Shown here: one piece after another, positions 43,678-52,900 of the stretch
Numbering within the stretch: position 1 is the first letter of the stretch
Layout: each line of letters begins with the position of its first letter
Assembly (NCBI RefSeq): GCF_001618865.1
Contig: NZ_CP015136.1
Location: 1,647,001-1,711,000, forward strand
DNA length: 64,000 nt
Reading direction: 5' to 3'
Origin: Luteitalea pratensis
GTDB lineage: Bacteria; Acidobacteriota; Vicinamibacteria; Vicinamibacterales; Vicinamibacteraceae
Translations under genes and position numbers: made by a program
Notes under the pieces: model-generated
What the model saw: the letters and a program-made list of their open reading frames with translations, nothing else
Told to the model about the DNA's origin: nothing
Databases searched by the model: none

Positions 43678-44886
43678 ATGCGTCGCATCAACCTGACCGA
43701 GTTCCGGATCGCCCACCGGGGCACCTCGCGCGAAATCAACCGCCAGATCGCGCTCAATCTCGTGCGGACGCGGCAGCCGATCTCACGCGCCGAACTGGCG
43801 CGCCTGATGGGCGTGCGTCGCGGCGCGGTCAGCCGCCTCGTGCAGGACCTGCTCGACACGCAGCAGATTTTCGAAGGCGCCAAGGGGGAGACCAAGCGCG
43901 GCCGCAAGCCGCAGTACCTGTTCCTCGAGACGCGCCAACGATGCGTGGTGGCCGTGGACATCAGCGCCAGCCGGACGCTGGTGCAGGTGTCCGACCTGCT
44001 TGGACACCCGCTTCGCCCGCTCGAGCAGTTGCCGACGCCCGCCGATGCCTGTGAAGTCGTGCCACTGCTGGCCAGGGGCGTCGCCGCCGTCCTCTCCGAC
44101 AAGGCCGTCGTCGGCGAGTGCCTGGGGATCGGGGTGTCGATTGCGGGCCTCGTCGATACCGAACAGGGGCGGCTCCTGCGGGCGCCGACCCTCGGTTGGG
44201 TCGACGTCGCGCTGCGCGACCCGCTGCAGGAGGCGACCGGCCTGCCGGTCGTCGTCGAGAACAACGTGAAGGCGTCGGTCCTTGCCCAGCTCTGGGCGGT
44301 GCGGAGCACGGCCGCCGAGGGACCGGTGGTGTTTGTCAACGTGTCGGATGGCGTCGGCGTGGGCATTGCGCTCGACGGACAGCTCGTGCGCGGCGCCCGC
44401 AACGGCGCTGGCGAGTTCGGGCACATCCCAATCAGCATGGACGGGCCCCTGTGCGGGTGCGGGCTGCGCGGTTGCTGGGAGACGTACGCGTCGGTTGGCG
44501 CGACGGTGGCGCGCTATCTCGGGCGCAGCGCGTCGTGGCCCGATACCAACCCGCCCGACATCACGATGGAAGAGATCGTGGCGCGCGCCCACGCCGGCGA
44601 GGCGCACGCCCTCGACGTGCTGCAGCAAACCGGCGCGTACTTGGCGCGCGGCCTGTCGATGGTCGTCAAGGCCGTGCAGCCGGCCCGCATCTACATGAGC
44701 GGCGAGATCACCGACGCGTGGGACATCGTGCTGCCGTCGGTGCGTCGCGTCCTCCGTGAACTCACGCTGGTCCCCGAAGACGCCGACATCGAGATCGTCG
44801 TCGTCCCGGCCTCCGAGCAACCTCGCCTGCGCGGCGCCGCCGCCCTCGTCACCAGCCCCGCGTTCGCGGCTCCGGTCGTCGCGTAG
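43678..44886 (+). CDS. ROK family transcriptional regulator/sugar kinase
   Basis: 402 residues. The N-terminal winged helix (NLVRTRQPISRAELARLMGV, then RGAVSRLVQDLLD) marks it as an NagC/Mlc-type regulator, not a free kinase. The ROK domain has VAVDISASRTLVQVSDLLG, the sugar-binding region GVSIAGLVDTEQGRL and NNVKASVLAQLW. The zinc site and signature are GEFGHIPISMDGPLCGCGLRGCWE (His plus the CGCGxxGC cysteines; quoted in part). It is probably a sugar-responsive repressor of the divergent FG-GAP and TonB receptor genes, which is inferred from position. Confidence 0.9.
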   Translation: MRRINLTEFRIAHRGTSREINRQIALNLVRTRQPISRAELARLMGVRRGAVSRLVQDLLDTQQIFEGAKGETKRGRKPQYLFLETRQRCVVAVDISASRTLVQVSDLLGHPLRPLEQLPTPADACEVVPLLARGVAAVLSDKAVVGECLGIGVSIAGLVDTEQGRLLRAPTLGWVDVALRDPLQEATGLPVVVENNVKASVLAQLWAVRSTAAEGPVVFVNVSDGVGVGIALDGQLVRGARNGAGEFGHIPISMDGPLCGCGLRGCWETYASVGATVARYLGRSASWPDTNPPDITMEEIVARAHAGEAHALDVLQQTGAYLARGLSMVVKAVQPARIYMSGEITDAWDIVLPSVRRVLRELTLVPEDADIEIVVVPASEQPRLRGAAALVTSPAFAAPVVA

Positions 44887-44962
44887 AGGTCTCAGGTCTC
44901 AGGTCTCAGGCCTCAGGCTGCAGGTCTCAGGTCTCAGGTCTCAGGCTGCAGGTCTCAAGCCT
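44887..44962. repeat. Heptanucleotide array, unit AGGTCTC
   Basis: About ten units of 7 bases: AGGTCTC, with AGGCCTC and AGGCTGC variants, starting directly at the ROK stop. It is the first part of a 372-base gap that has no gene. Confidence 0.8.
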
Positions 44963-44976
44963 GATGCGTGGTGCAC

Positions 44977-45002
44977 GTAGCCGTCGACCTTCAGGTCGAC
45001 GG
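44977..45002. repeat. Palindromic element, family A
   Basis: GTAGCCGTCGACCTTCAGGT followed by CGACGG; same core as 6331-6356 and 60014-60039. Confidence 0.7.
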
Positions 45003-45145
45003 AAGGCGAAGACCGTCGTTGCCGACGCAGACCCAGTGGAACGGCCCGCTGGCACGGCGGGCCGCTACCTCCTTTGCCGATCCCGATCCGCGATCTTGCG
45101 GTGCCCGGTGCCCCGAGCCCGGAGGTGTGACGTAAAGCGGCAGCG

Positions 45146-45168
45146 CGTCGAGCAAGCTCGACGCCTAC
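45146..45168. repeat. Palindromic element, family B
   Basis: CGTCGAGCAAGCTCGACG followed by CCTAC; the reverse complement of 22859-22881. It shares the outer CGTCGA/TCGACG and CCTAC flank with family A but has the inner core AGCAAGCT. Confidence 0.7.
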
Positions 45169-45189
45169 GAGCGGCGTTCGGCGTTTGTC

Positions 45190-45246
45190 GGTGCCCGGAG
45201 CCCGGAGCCCTGAGCCGGTACCCGGTACCCGGTACCCGGAGCCCCC
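45190..45246. repeat. Heptanucleotide arrays, units GCCCGGA and CCGGTAC
   Basis: GCCCGGA units (two full copies) pass into CCGGTAC units. The same GGTACCC/CCGGTAC heptamer recurs at 49881-49915 and 59885-59940. Confidence 0.75.
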
Positions 45247-45258
45247 GGCATTCCGGCA

Positions 45259-47283
45259 TCAATGAGCGGCCATGAATGCCGCCATGCCTTCGCGGACTTC
45301 GGGTGCCGCCTTGGCAATCGCGGCGCGGGCGGCATCGTCGTCGAGCGCCACCGATCGCGCCTCGAGCAACTCGGCTGCGTGCGAGGAGACCACCGCGTCG
45401 TAGCCGGCCAGCGCTGCCAGCAGGTCGGGCAGCGCGCGGTAGCGGTCCACGAGGCGTTCTGCGTAAGCACGTGCCGACGTGAAAGAGCCGTCGCCGTCGG
45501 CATCGACGAAGATCGGCGCCGTGAGCCCGAACACCACCGGCTGCCATGCCGTCGTCGTCGGTTGGTACGGCCTGGGGATGGCCCATGAGGGGTCGGTGAC
45601 GCCGGGACCGCTGGCGATCACGACCACGAAGTAATCGTGGGCGCGTCGCGGCAGCGGCCAGGTCACCATGGCCTTCTCGATTCGCGTCGCCGCGGCGCGC
45701 GGCACGGTCGCATGTGCATGCTCGCGCCCGTTCACGAAGAGCGCCACGCGGTCGGCGCTGACCCACGACGGACCGGACACGCTTGCCTCGATCGTCTTCG
45801 CGTCTCGCCCGCTCACCAGGTCCCCTGGGCCCGCCTTGCTTATCCGAGCCTGTGGAAAGAGCCCGAGGCTCACGACGACGCGGCCAGCGCCGATGCTCGT
45901 GATGGCCTCGTCCACGCCGATGCGCCCTGGCGTCGCATCGGCGGCGCGGACATAGGTCCGCCCCTGGCCGACGATGAAGCGGCTGACGTCATGGGAGTCG
46001 CTGGCGCCGATCGGCGTGATGTGGAGTCCACGATTGATCAGCGCGAACCAGCTGCGGATCGGCTCCATCCAGTCCGACCGCATCGCCCCGGAATTGACTA
46101 CCTCCATCGCCGTGAACGCGTGCGCCAGCCCCCGAGTCGCGCCGGTGGCGGCATTGAAGTTGGCGCGGGCGAACGGCGTGAAATCGCTGTGCGTGTCGTG
46201 CGGGTGATTGAGGACGGTCACGGTGCCGTCTGGCCGGGCTCGGCCACCTTCGCGCTGCGCGCTTCGTCGGCCAAGGAGAGCCGGCCCTGCCTCGGACGCG
46301 GGGAAGACGTTGAAGTGCCCGCGCGCCGTGGTCACCTCGTTGCCCGCTATCGTCGTGACCTCGTTGGCCACACCCGTCGCGCTCAGTGCCGGCGAGTAGT
46401 CGGCGACGCGATTGTGTTCGGTGGCGATGGCGAGTTCGATGCCTTCACCGGCGAGTGTGAGCGCGCGCTCGGCCACGCTCGCATCGCCATGTCCACTCAG
46501 TTCGAGGGTGTGAATGTGCGTGTCCATGGCGACCCACCCAGGCGTCGCGACCTCACGAACCAGGGTCAAGGGCAGCTCCTGCCTCTGACCGGCGCGCACC
46601 GTGATCGTGGTTTCGTGCATCCCATACTCGGGGCCACGCGTCGCCCGGACGCGATACGTTCCCGGCAGCAGTTTCACGTCCATCGGGCCGGCAGCCGCGT
46701 ACACGACTCCGGGCCGCACGGCCATGTGGCCCTCACCCGGAACGGCCTGCAATGGCGTGAGCGCGCCGTTGGCATCCACGATCGTCACTCGTGCCGGAAG
46801 CGGCTGCGCATCGCCACCGGTCACGCGCACGCCCAAGCTCGACGTGAGGAGTCGCGCCACTGGCACTGGCTCCAGCCGTACGTCGTGAATCACCACGTCG
46901 TCGGATGGCGTCGTGGAACTGACGCGCAACGTGTTGGGCCCGGTTCGCAGCGTTCCTGCGGGCACTGGCAGTACCTGCACGAGGTCGGCCTCCATGCGGA
47001 CCAGCAGGCCGATGCGCGTGCCATTGATCTCGACACGCCAGTCCTGTTTCACATCGGCCTGGCGAATCAGCAGCGATTGCTCGCCATCGTTGGCCTGCGC
47101 CTCGAACGTCAGGGTGAGGGAATCGGCTGCGGGCGGACTGCTGCGGAAACTGTCCCACTCGGGCTGCCCGGCGATCCCCAGATGCACCGGCCGGGACAGC
47201 AGCGATTGCGCGTGTATCACCGGCGTCGTGGCGATTGCCGCCGCCAGTAGCGCGGCGGATGTCCATCGCCGTTGAAAAGACAT
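45259..47283 (-). CDS. Secreted CehA/McbA-type PHP-domain metallohydrolase
   Basis: 674 residues from the ATG at 47283 (GGAGG 12 bases upstream); an in-frame ATG at 47313 is less likely. The signal peptide ends near VIHAQ. Residues about 30-240 are beta-rich. The PHP-type hydrolase part begins at WVAMDTHIHTLELSGHGD (HxH metal site), with IELAIATEHNRVADYS, TVTVLNHPHDTHSD and ITPIGASDSHD supplying further His/Asp ligands. Hydrolysis of a phosphoester or amide is expected by family; substrate unknown. A long-form family C element is inserted in frame (residues about 330-351, GPALLGRRSAQREGGRARPDG, quoted without flanks). Transcribed alone. Confidence 0.85.
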   Translation of the reverse strand: MSFQRRWTSAALLAAAIATTPVIHAQSLLSRPVHLGIAGQPEWDSFRSSPPAADSLTLTFEAQANDGEQSLLIRQADVKQDWRVEINGTRIGLLVRMEADLVQVLPVPAGTLRTGPNTLRVSSTTPSDDVVIHDVRLEPVPVARLLTSSLGVRVTGGDAQPLPARVTIVDANGALTPLQAVPGEGHMAVRPGVVYAAAGPMDVKLLPGTYRVRATRGPEYGMHETTITVRAGQRQELPLTLVREVATPGWVAMDTHIHTLELSGHGDASVAERALTLAGEGIELAIATEHNRVADYSPALSATGVANEVTTIAGNEVTTARGHFNVFPASEAGPALLGRRSAQREGGRARPDGTVTVLNHPHDTHSDFTPFARANFNAATGATRGLAHAFTAMEVVNSGAMRSDWMEPIRSWFALINRGLHITPIGASDSHDVSRFIVGQGRTYVRAADATPGRIGVDEAITSIGAGRVVVSLGLFPQARISKAGPGDLVSGRDAKTIEASVSGPSWVSADRVALFVNGREHAHATVPRAAATRIEKAMVTWPLPRRAHDYFVVVIASGPGVTDPSWAIPRPYQPTTTAWQPVVFGLTAPIFVDADGDGSFTSARAYAERLVDRYRALPDLLAALAGYDAVVSSHAAELLEARSVALDDDAARAAIAKAAPEVREGMAAFMAAH
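46230..46293. repeat. Long-form family C element inside the PHP hydrolase gene
   Basis: On the + strand GGCCGGGCTCGGCCACCTTC, then GCGCTGCGCGCTTCG, then CCAAGGAGAGCCGGCCCTGC. It aligns over about 60 bases with the reverse complement of the intergenic copy at 61077-61135, with a handful of differences. Confidence 0.75.
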
Positions 47284-47525
47284 TGTCACTTTGCGCCTCC
47301 GCGGCGACGGCATTTCCCATCGTGCGGGAAAAGGCCTACTGTGGAGAGGTTCCGCCTCTGGCCGTCGGTGCCCCCGGCACCGCCCTCCCCTGCGCCCGAA
47401 CGCACCCCCTCCGGGTGTAGCGCGCGTGCTTACGTATCAACTCGTGGTCTCTGACGCTGCCGTGAGCAAGCCTACTCACGACAGGTCGAGCGGTGGTTGT
47501 TACGCTCCACGCGGGAAGGGCTCCA

Positions 47526-47741
47526 GTGTCCGTCTTCACGCTGACTCCACGCCAGTTCGACATCGTCACGAGGGTAGCCAAGGGATACACGGACCAGCAG
47601 ATCGCCGATCAACTCGGCATCAGCCCACGCACCGTGAGCAACAGCCTCGCCCGCATCTACGACCGGATCGGCACCTCCGGCCGCGTCAACCTTGCCGTGC
47701 TGCACGCGACGGGCAAGTTGCTGCTCAGGCCGGAGGTGTAA
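47526..47741 (+). CDS. Stand-alone LuxR-type helix-turn-helix protein
   Basis: 71 residues from a GTG at 47526 with GGGAAGGG 5 bases upstream; an in-frame GTG at 47493 is an alternative (82 residues). It consists only of a GerE/LuxR DNA-binding domain: FTLTPRQFDIVTRVAKGYTD, QQIADQLGISPRTVSNSLARIYDRIG, then NLAVLHATGKLLL. There is no receiver or ligand domain. It may be a small regulator or a remnant of a larger one. The adjacent PQQ dehydrogenase is convergent, 9 bases away. Confidence 0.75.
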   Translation: MSVFTLTPRQFDIVTRVAKGYTDQQIADQLGISPRTVSNSLARIYDRIGTSGRVNLAVLHATGKLLLRPEV

Positions 47742-47750
47742 CGCGCGCGT

Positions 47751-49652
47751 CTATTTCGGCAGCGCGTAGGCGACCAGTCCGGTCGGGCCGGTGTGCGGCG
47801 TCGGAATCGCGGCCGGTCCCGTCGGCTGCGCAGCCGATGCCGTGATCAGCAGGTACTGCCGCCCCCCCAGTTCATACATCGACGGCCCGCCACTCGTCGG
47901 ACCCCCGAGAGGAAACGTCGCCAGCTCCTTGCCATCGCCGCTGTCGTACACGTGCACCTTGCGGTCGGCAGCGGTGGCAAACAACAGCCCGGTGCCGGTC
48001 ACGATCAACCCGCCCTTCACCGTTGCCGCCGACCCGGTGCCCTTGATGCCGATCGGCAGCAATCGCAGGTCGTCTCCAAGGCCCTTCTGCCAGGCGATGG
48101 CGCCCGTGTTCAGGTCGTAGGCCGTCAGGGTCGTATAGGGCGGCTTGATGATCGTCGGGTAGAGCCCGAAACCGTCGGTCACCGGATACCCCTCACGGAC
48201 GATTTCCTCGGGCGCGCCAGCGCGCGCCGGTCGCTTCTCACCCGGCTTCAGCAGGCGGAGGATTGTCGGCACGTTGAAGCCAATCACGTACACGTGTCCG
48301 TCAGTCGGATTGGCCGCCGTGCTGCCCCAGTTCGATCCGCCCTGGTTGCCCGGCATGTGCACGACTTCCTCGAAGCCGATCGGCGTGAACGGCCCTTCGT
48401 TGCGCGCCTTGGCGACGCGCTGCCGGAACTGGTCACGTTCTTCGGCGGTGAGGATGTAGGGATTGAGGTCGTCGACCGTGAACGACTGGCGCGCGAACGG
48501 CGCTGGCTTGGTCGGAAACGGCTGCGTCGGCGACAGCTTCTCGCCCGGTACCGTCGTGCCCTGCGGCACCGGACGCTCCTCGATCGGCCAGATCGGCTTG
48601 CCGGTCGCGCGATCGAACACGTACAGATACCCGGTCTTGCTGGCCTGTGCGACGACGTCGACGGAGCGGCCGTCGTGACGCACGGTCGTCAGCTGCGGCG
48701 CGGAGTTGTTGTCCACGTCCCAGATGTCGTGATGCACGGTCTGGAAGTGCCAGACGCGCTTGCCGGTGCGCGCGTCGAGCGCGATCAAGCTGTCGGAGTA
48801 GAGGTTGTCGCCGTGCCGGTAGCCGCCGTAGAAATTGTGCTTGGCGCTGCCCGTGGGCACGTACACGATGCCGCGCGTGACGTCCACCGAGGACTCGGCC
48901 CAGTTGTTCGCGCCGCCCACGGTCGCGCGTGCGTTGGCCGGCCAGGTGTCGGCACCTTCGTCGCCGGTTCGTGGCACGGTGCGGAACGACCACACCATCG
49001 CGCCGGTGCGCACGTCGAAGGCCCGGATGTCACCCGGCGCCGACGCGTACTCGCGGTTGGTCGCCGATCCGAGGATCAGCAGGTTCTCGAACACACGGCC
49101 TGGCAGGCGGCTCTGCTGCTCGACCTTCGCCGGGTCGCGGTCCAGTCCTTCACGCAGATCGACCACACCATCCTTGCCGAAGGTGGGAATGGGTTTGCCC
49201 GTCTTCGCGTCGAGGGCACGCAGCATGTTCAACGTGCTGAACAGCAGGCGCTGGTCGCTCCCGTCGGCACTCTCCCAGTAGTTCACCCCGCGGATCGCGA
49301 ACGCCTTGAACTCGGCTGACGCCCAGAGTTCCTTGCCGGTGGCCGCGTCCACCGCGACGAGCGCGTTGCCGCGCGCCCGCGTGTAGATCACGCCGCGTAC
49401 CACCAGCGGGTTGAAATCGGTGTCGCCGTCGGCGTAGCTCCACGCCACCTGCAGCTTGCCGACATTGCGCTTCGTGATCTGTGTCGCCGCGACGAACCGG
49501 GAGCTGTCCGGCCCACCCGCGTAGTCGCGCCACTCACGCGGCGTCGGCGTCGCACTCGACACCTGCGCGACTGCCGCAGCCACCAGCGCGGCCAGCGCCA
49601 CGCCACCCGTCACACCCTGCCAGGACTTCACCAGCGACTGCATGCCAAGCAT
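47751..49652 (-). CDS. PQQ-dependent dehydrogenase (quinoprotein)
   Basis: 633 residues from the ATG at 49652 with GGGAG upstream; the longer frame runs into the heptamer array. The signal peptide ends near AQVSSA. An eight-bladed propeller with tryptophan-docking motifs follows (GNALVAVDAATGKELWASA, DIRAFDVRTGAMVWSFRTV, LIALDARTGKRVWHFQTVHH, TGYLYVFDRATGKPIW, LTAYDLNTGAIAWQKGLGD). HHDIWDVDNNSAPQL contains the family Asp thought to be the catalytic base. No cytochrome c domain or membrane anchor is present, so it resembles soluble or membrane-GDH-like quinoproteins. Substrate (sugar or alcohol) unknown. Confidence 0.88.
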   Translation of the reverse strand: MLGMQSLVKSWQGVTGGVALAALVAAAVAQVSSATPTPREWRDYAGGPDSSRFVAATQITKRNVGKLQVAWSYADGDTDFNPLVVRGVIYTRARGNALVAVDAATGKELWASAEFKAFAIRGVNYWESADGSDQRLLFSTLNMLRALDAKTGKPIPTFGKDGVVDLREGLDRDPAKVEQQSRLPGRVFENLLILGSATNREYASAPGDIRAFDVRTGAMVWSFRTVPRTGDEGADTWPANARATVGGANNWAESSVDVTRGIVYVPTGSAKHNFYGGYRHGDNLYSDSLIALDARTGKRVWHFQTVHHDIWDVDNNSAPQLTTVRHDGRSVDVVAQASKTGYLYVFDRATGKPIWPIEERPVPQGTTVPGEKLSPTQPFPTKPAPFARQSFTVDDLNPYILTAEERDQFRQRVAKARNEGPFTPIGFEEVVHMPGNQGGSNWGSTAANPTDGHVYVIGFNVPTILRLLKPGEKRPARAGAPEEIVREGYPVTDGFGLYPTIIKPPYTTLTAYDLNTGAIAWQKGLGDDLRLLPIGIKGTGSAATVKGGLIVTGTGLLFATAADRKVHVYDSGDGKELATFPLGGPTSGGPSMYELGGRQYLLITASAAQPTGPAAIPTPHTGPTGLVAYALPK

Positions 49653-49700
49653 CAATGCGTTCTCCCAGGTTCGAAAGAGGGCAAGTGTATCCCCCCTCGA

Positions 49701-49800
49701 GGAGGGAGGACGGAGGACGGAGGACGGAGGACGGAGGAAGCACGGAGGACGGAGGACGGAGGAGGGAGGAGGGAGGAGGGAGGAGGGAGAGGGAGGACGG
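49701..49800. repeat. Heptanucleotide array, units GGAGGAC and GGAGGAG
   Basis: About fourteen 7-base units; the purine-rich strand is the + strand. It starts about 50 bases upstream of the quinoprotein start and lies in its promoter region, in a roughly 300-base gap with no other recognisable gene. Confidence 0.85.
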
Positions 49801-49880
49801 AACATGGTGCCCGGTGCGCGCGCGGTACTCGGGATTCGGGACGGAGATTGATTGGGCGACGCGGCGATGCGGTGCCTGGC

Positions 49881-49915
49881 GCCCGGTACCCGGTACCCGG
49901 TACCCGGAACCCGGG
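49881..49915. repeat. Heptanucleotide array, unit GGTACCC
   Basis: GCCCGGTACCCGGTACCCGG followed by more of the same; five units of a self-complementary-rich heptamer. Same unit as 45190-45246 and (inverted) 59885-59940. Confidence 0.8.
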
Positions 49916-49949
49916 GGGTGAACCGTCCCGGCAGCGAGGTGGAGTACGG

Positions 49950-52900
49950 TTGGCATGGGTGGGCGTCGATTCCCTGGTCGTGGCGTGCTGGCTAGTTGCT
50001 CGAGTCGCCGAGTGGCGGCGGATCGGCCGGCCTGCGGCGTGCCGGGTGGTGTTGACGCTGCTGCTGCTGGCGTTGGCCGCGCCAGCGACGGCGCAGCCTG
50101 GAGCAGCACGACCCGGCGACGACGGGCGCGTGGCTCGGCTGACGGCCGGGGCGCCCTCCGACACGGCCAGTGCCACGGCCATCGCCGGTTGGCGTCAGCG
50201 CGTACGCGTCGATCCCACGATCCGGCTCATCGTCCTGCTGGCGACGGCGGATCCGACCGCTCCCGCCCTAAATGCTGCTGCGCGCGCAGCCAACGCGGGC
50301 GCGCTCGGGCGCGTCGTCGCTCGCCTGGGCCCGCACGTCCGCGCGGCTCGTACGTTGTCGACCCTGCCCCTTGCCGCCCTTGACGTCGATGCCGACGGAC
50401 TGGAGACGCTCCTGGCCGATCCGTCGGTGGCGACAGTAGAAGAAGACCAGGCGCTGCAGCGCGCGCTGGCGCAGAGCGTGCCACTGGTGCAGGCCGATCG
50501 CGTCTGGGCGCAGGGCTACCGCGGGTTCGGATGGGCCGTCGCGGTCCTGGACGATGGCCTGGACACGGGGCATCCCGCATTCGGCGGGCGAGTGGTCGCC
50601 GAAGCCTGTTATTCCGGCCACGGGAGTCCCGGCAGCAGTATCTGTCCTGGTGGCGTGTTCGCGTCCACCGCAGCGGGATCGGCCGCCCCCTGCCCCGGAT
50701 GCACGCACGGCACGCACGTCGCCGGCATCGCGGCCGGATCGACAGGTGTCGCACCCGAGTCGTCGGTGATCGCGATGCAGGTGTTCTCGAGCGACGGGCT
50801 CGCGTACTTCAGCGACATCCTGCACGCGATCGATCGCGTGCTCGTGCTCGCGAATACGTACCACGTGGCGGCACTCAACCTGAGCCTCGGCAACGGCACC
50901 ACGCATTTCGGTACCTGCGACGACACGTCGCCGTCGGTGTTCACCGCCTTCGTGTCATTGCGCGCCGTCGGGATTGCGCCTGTCGTCGCCTCCGGCAACA
51001 CGGGCACGGCCACCGGTCTCGAGTTCCCGGCGTGCCTGTCGAACGCGGTGAGCGTCGGGAGCACATCGAAGGCCGACGTCGTCGAGGCGTACAGCGACGC
51101 CTCCAGCCAATTGCAGTTGCTCGCGCCGGGTGGCGCCATCACGGCCCCCGTATCCGGCGGCGGTTACGCGACCAAGAGCGGCACGTCCATGGCCGCGCCT
51201 CACGTGGCGGGCGCGTGGGCCCTGCTGCGGCAGCGGGTACCGGCGGCCTCAGTGAGCACCATCCTGGCCGCGCTGAGCACGACCGGGGTCTGGATCACCG
51301 ATGCACGCACTGGGGCGCTGTTCCCGCGGATCCGCATCGCCGACGCTGCCGAAGCGATCGCGACCCTCGGCATCAGTCCGACAACCTGGGCGCCGTTGGC
51401 GACTGGCGGCACCCAGGCGGTGGTCGTCACGAGCGCGCCCGCGGCTGCCTCGTGGTCGGCATCGACCGATGCTGCGTGGCTGTCGGTGAGCCCCGCATCG
51501 GGCGTCGGGAGCGGCAGCACGACGTTGACGGCGACCGCGCACACGACGTCGGCCCTGCCGCGCACGGCGACAGCGACCATCGCCGGCCACAGCGTCGCCG
51601 TGACGCAATCGGGCGCGACGCCCACCTTGACTTTATCGGCGACCACCTGGGAGATCGGACCGGCCGCCGCGACGCGTATGCTGACACTGACCAGTTCGCT
51701 GCCGGACGCCACCTGGTCGGCCACGAGTTCGCAGCCCTGGCTCACCGTCGTCCCGGCCGCCGGCACGGGAAGCGCGACGCTGGGCGTTTCCGTCTCGGCT
51801 CACACGTCGTCGGTATCTCCACGCACCGCCGCGATCACCGTTGCCGGCCAGACGTTCACGGTCATGCAGGCGGGCGCCACGCCGTCGATCACGGCGGGCC
51901 CGACGGCGGTGACGATCGCCGCCGCCGGCGGCACGGCCCCCGTCGCGTTGAACGTTTCGCCCTCCGACGCACCGTGGACGGCGTCCGCGGATGCGTCCTG
52001 GCTGGTTCTCGACCGCGTCAGCGGTGCAGGCGACGCCACCATCACCATCACCGCGGGGCCGCACTCGGGGTCGGCGTTCTCGCGGACCGGCACGGTCACG
52101 ATCGGCGGTCAGGCCGTCACCGTGAAGCAGGCAGGGGCGACGCCTTCGTTCATGGCGACGCCCTCGAGCGTCGATCTGTCCGCGGCCGGAGGCGCCGTGA
52201 CGATCACGCTCACGAGCACGCTTCCCGACGCTTCGTGGACGGCGTCCTCGACGACGCCGTGGCTTGCCGTGCAGCCGCAGTCCGGCATCGGCTCGACGAT
52301 CGTCACCGTCACTGTAGCGCCGCACACGCTGGTGCAGTCACGCAGCGGGACGGTCTCGGTTGCTGGCCAGGTCGTGACACTCAGCCAACAGGGTGCGCCA
52401 AGCGTGTTCACCGCGTCACCGCTGTCGTTGGATGTCCCAGTCGGTGGCGCACTCGCCTCCGTGGTCCTCACGACAACGGCCACGAATGCGCCATGGACCG
52501 CGGTCAGCGACGTCGCGTGGCTCTCCGTCACGCCCACGAGCGGTCACGGCAGTGCGACCCTGGACGTCGCGGTCGACGCTACGACCCCTGCGCAACCGCG
52601 CACCGGGACCATCACTGTCGCCGGTCACGTGATCACCGTGATGCAGGGCGGTGGCGCCCCCGCTGCCAGTATCACGGAGACCGCGTGGATCGCGCCGATC
52701 ACCGGCGGCACGCGTGCGCTCGCGCTCGATGTGTCCGGTTCGACGGGGTCATGGACGGCAACAAGCGACGCGGCATGGCTGACGGTGAGCCCCGTGCACG
52801 GCACCGGCGACAGCGACGTCCTGATCGCGGCGCTTCCGTCCGGCAGCAATGGCGCTGGACTGCCGTCGTTCGCGCTGCCATCGACCATCCCAACGACGAC

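Noticed and set aside
45637-47250. 537-codon plus-strand frame opposite the PHP hydrolase
   Set aside because: No start signal or motif; metal-binding motifs are on the minus strand.
49848-49949. Upstream ATG start for the subtilisin-like protein
   Set aside because: It encodes peptide from the GGTACCC array (YPVPGTRNPGG) before the signal peptide; a start near 49950-49959 fits better.
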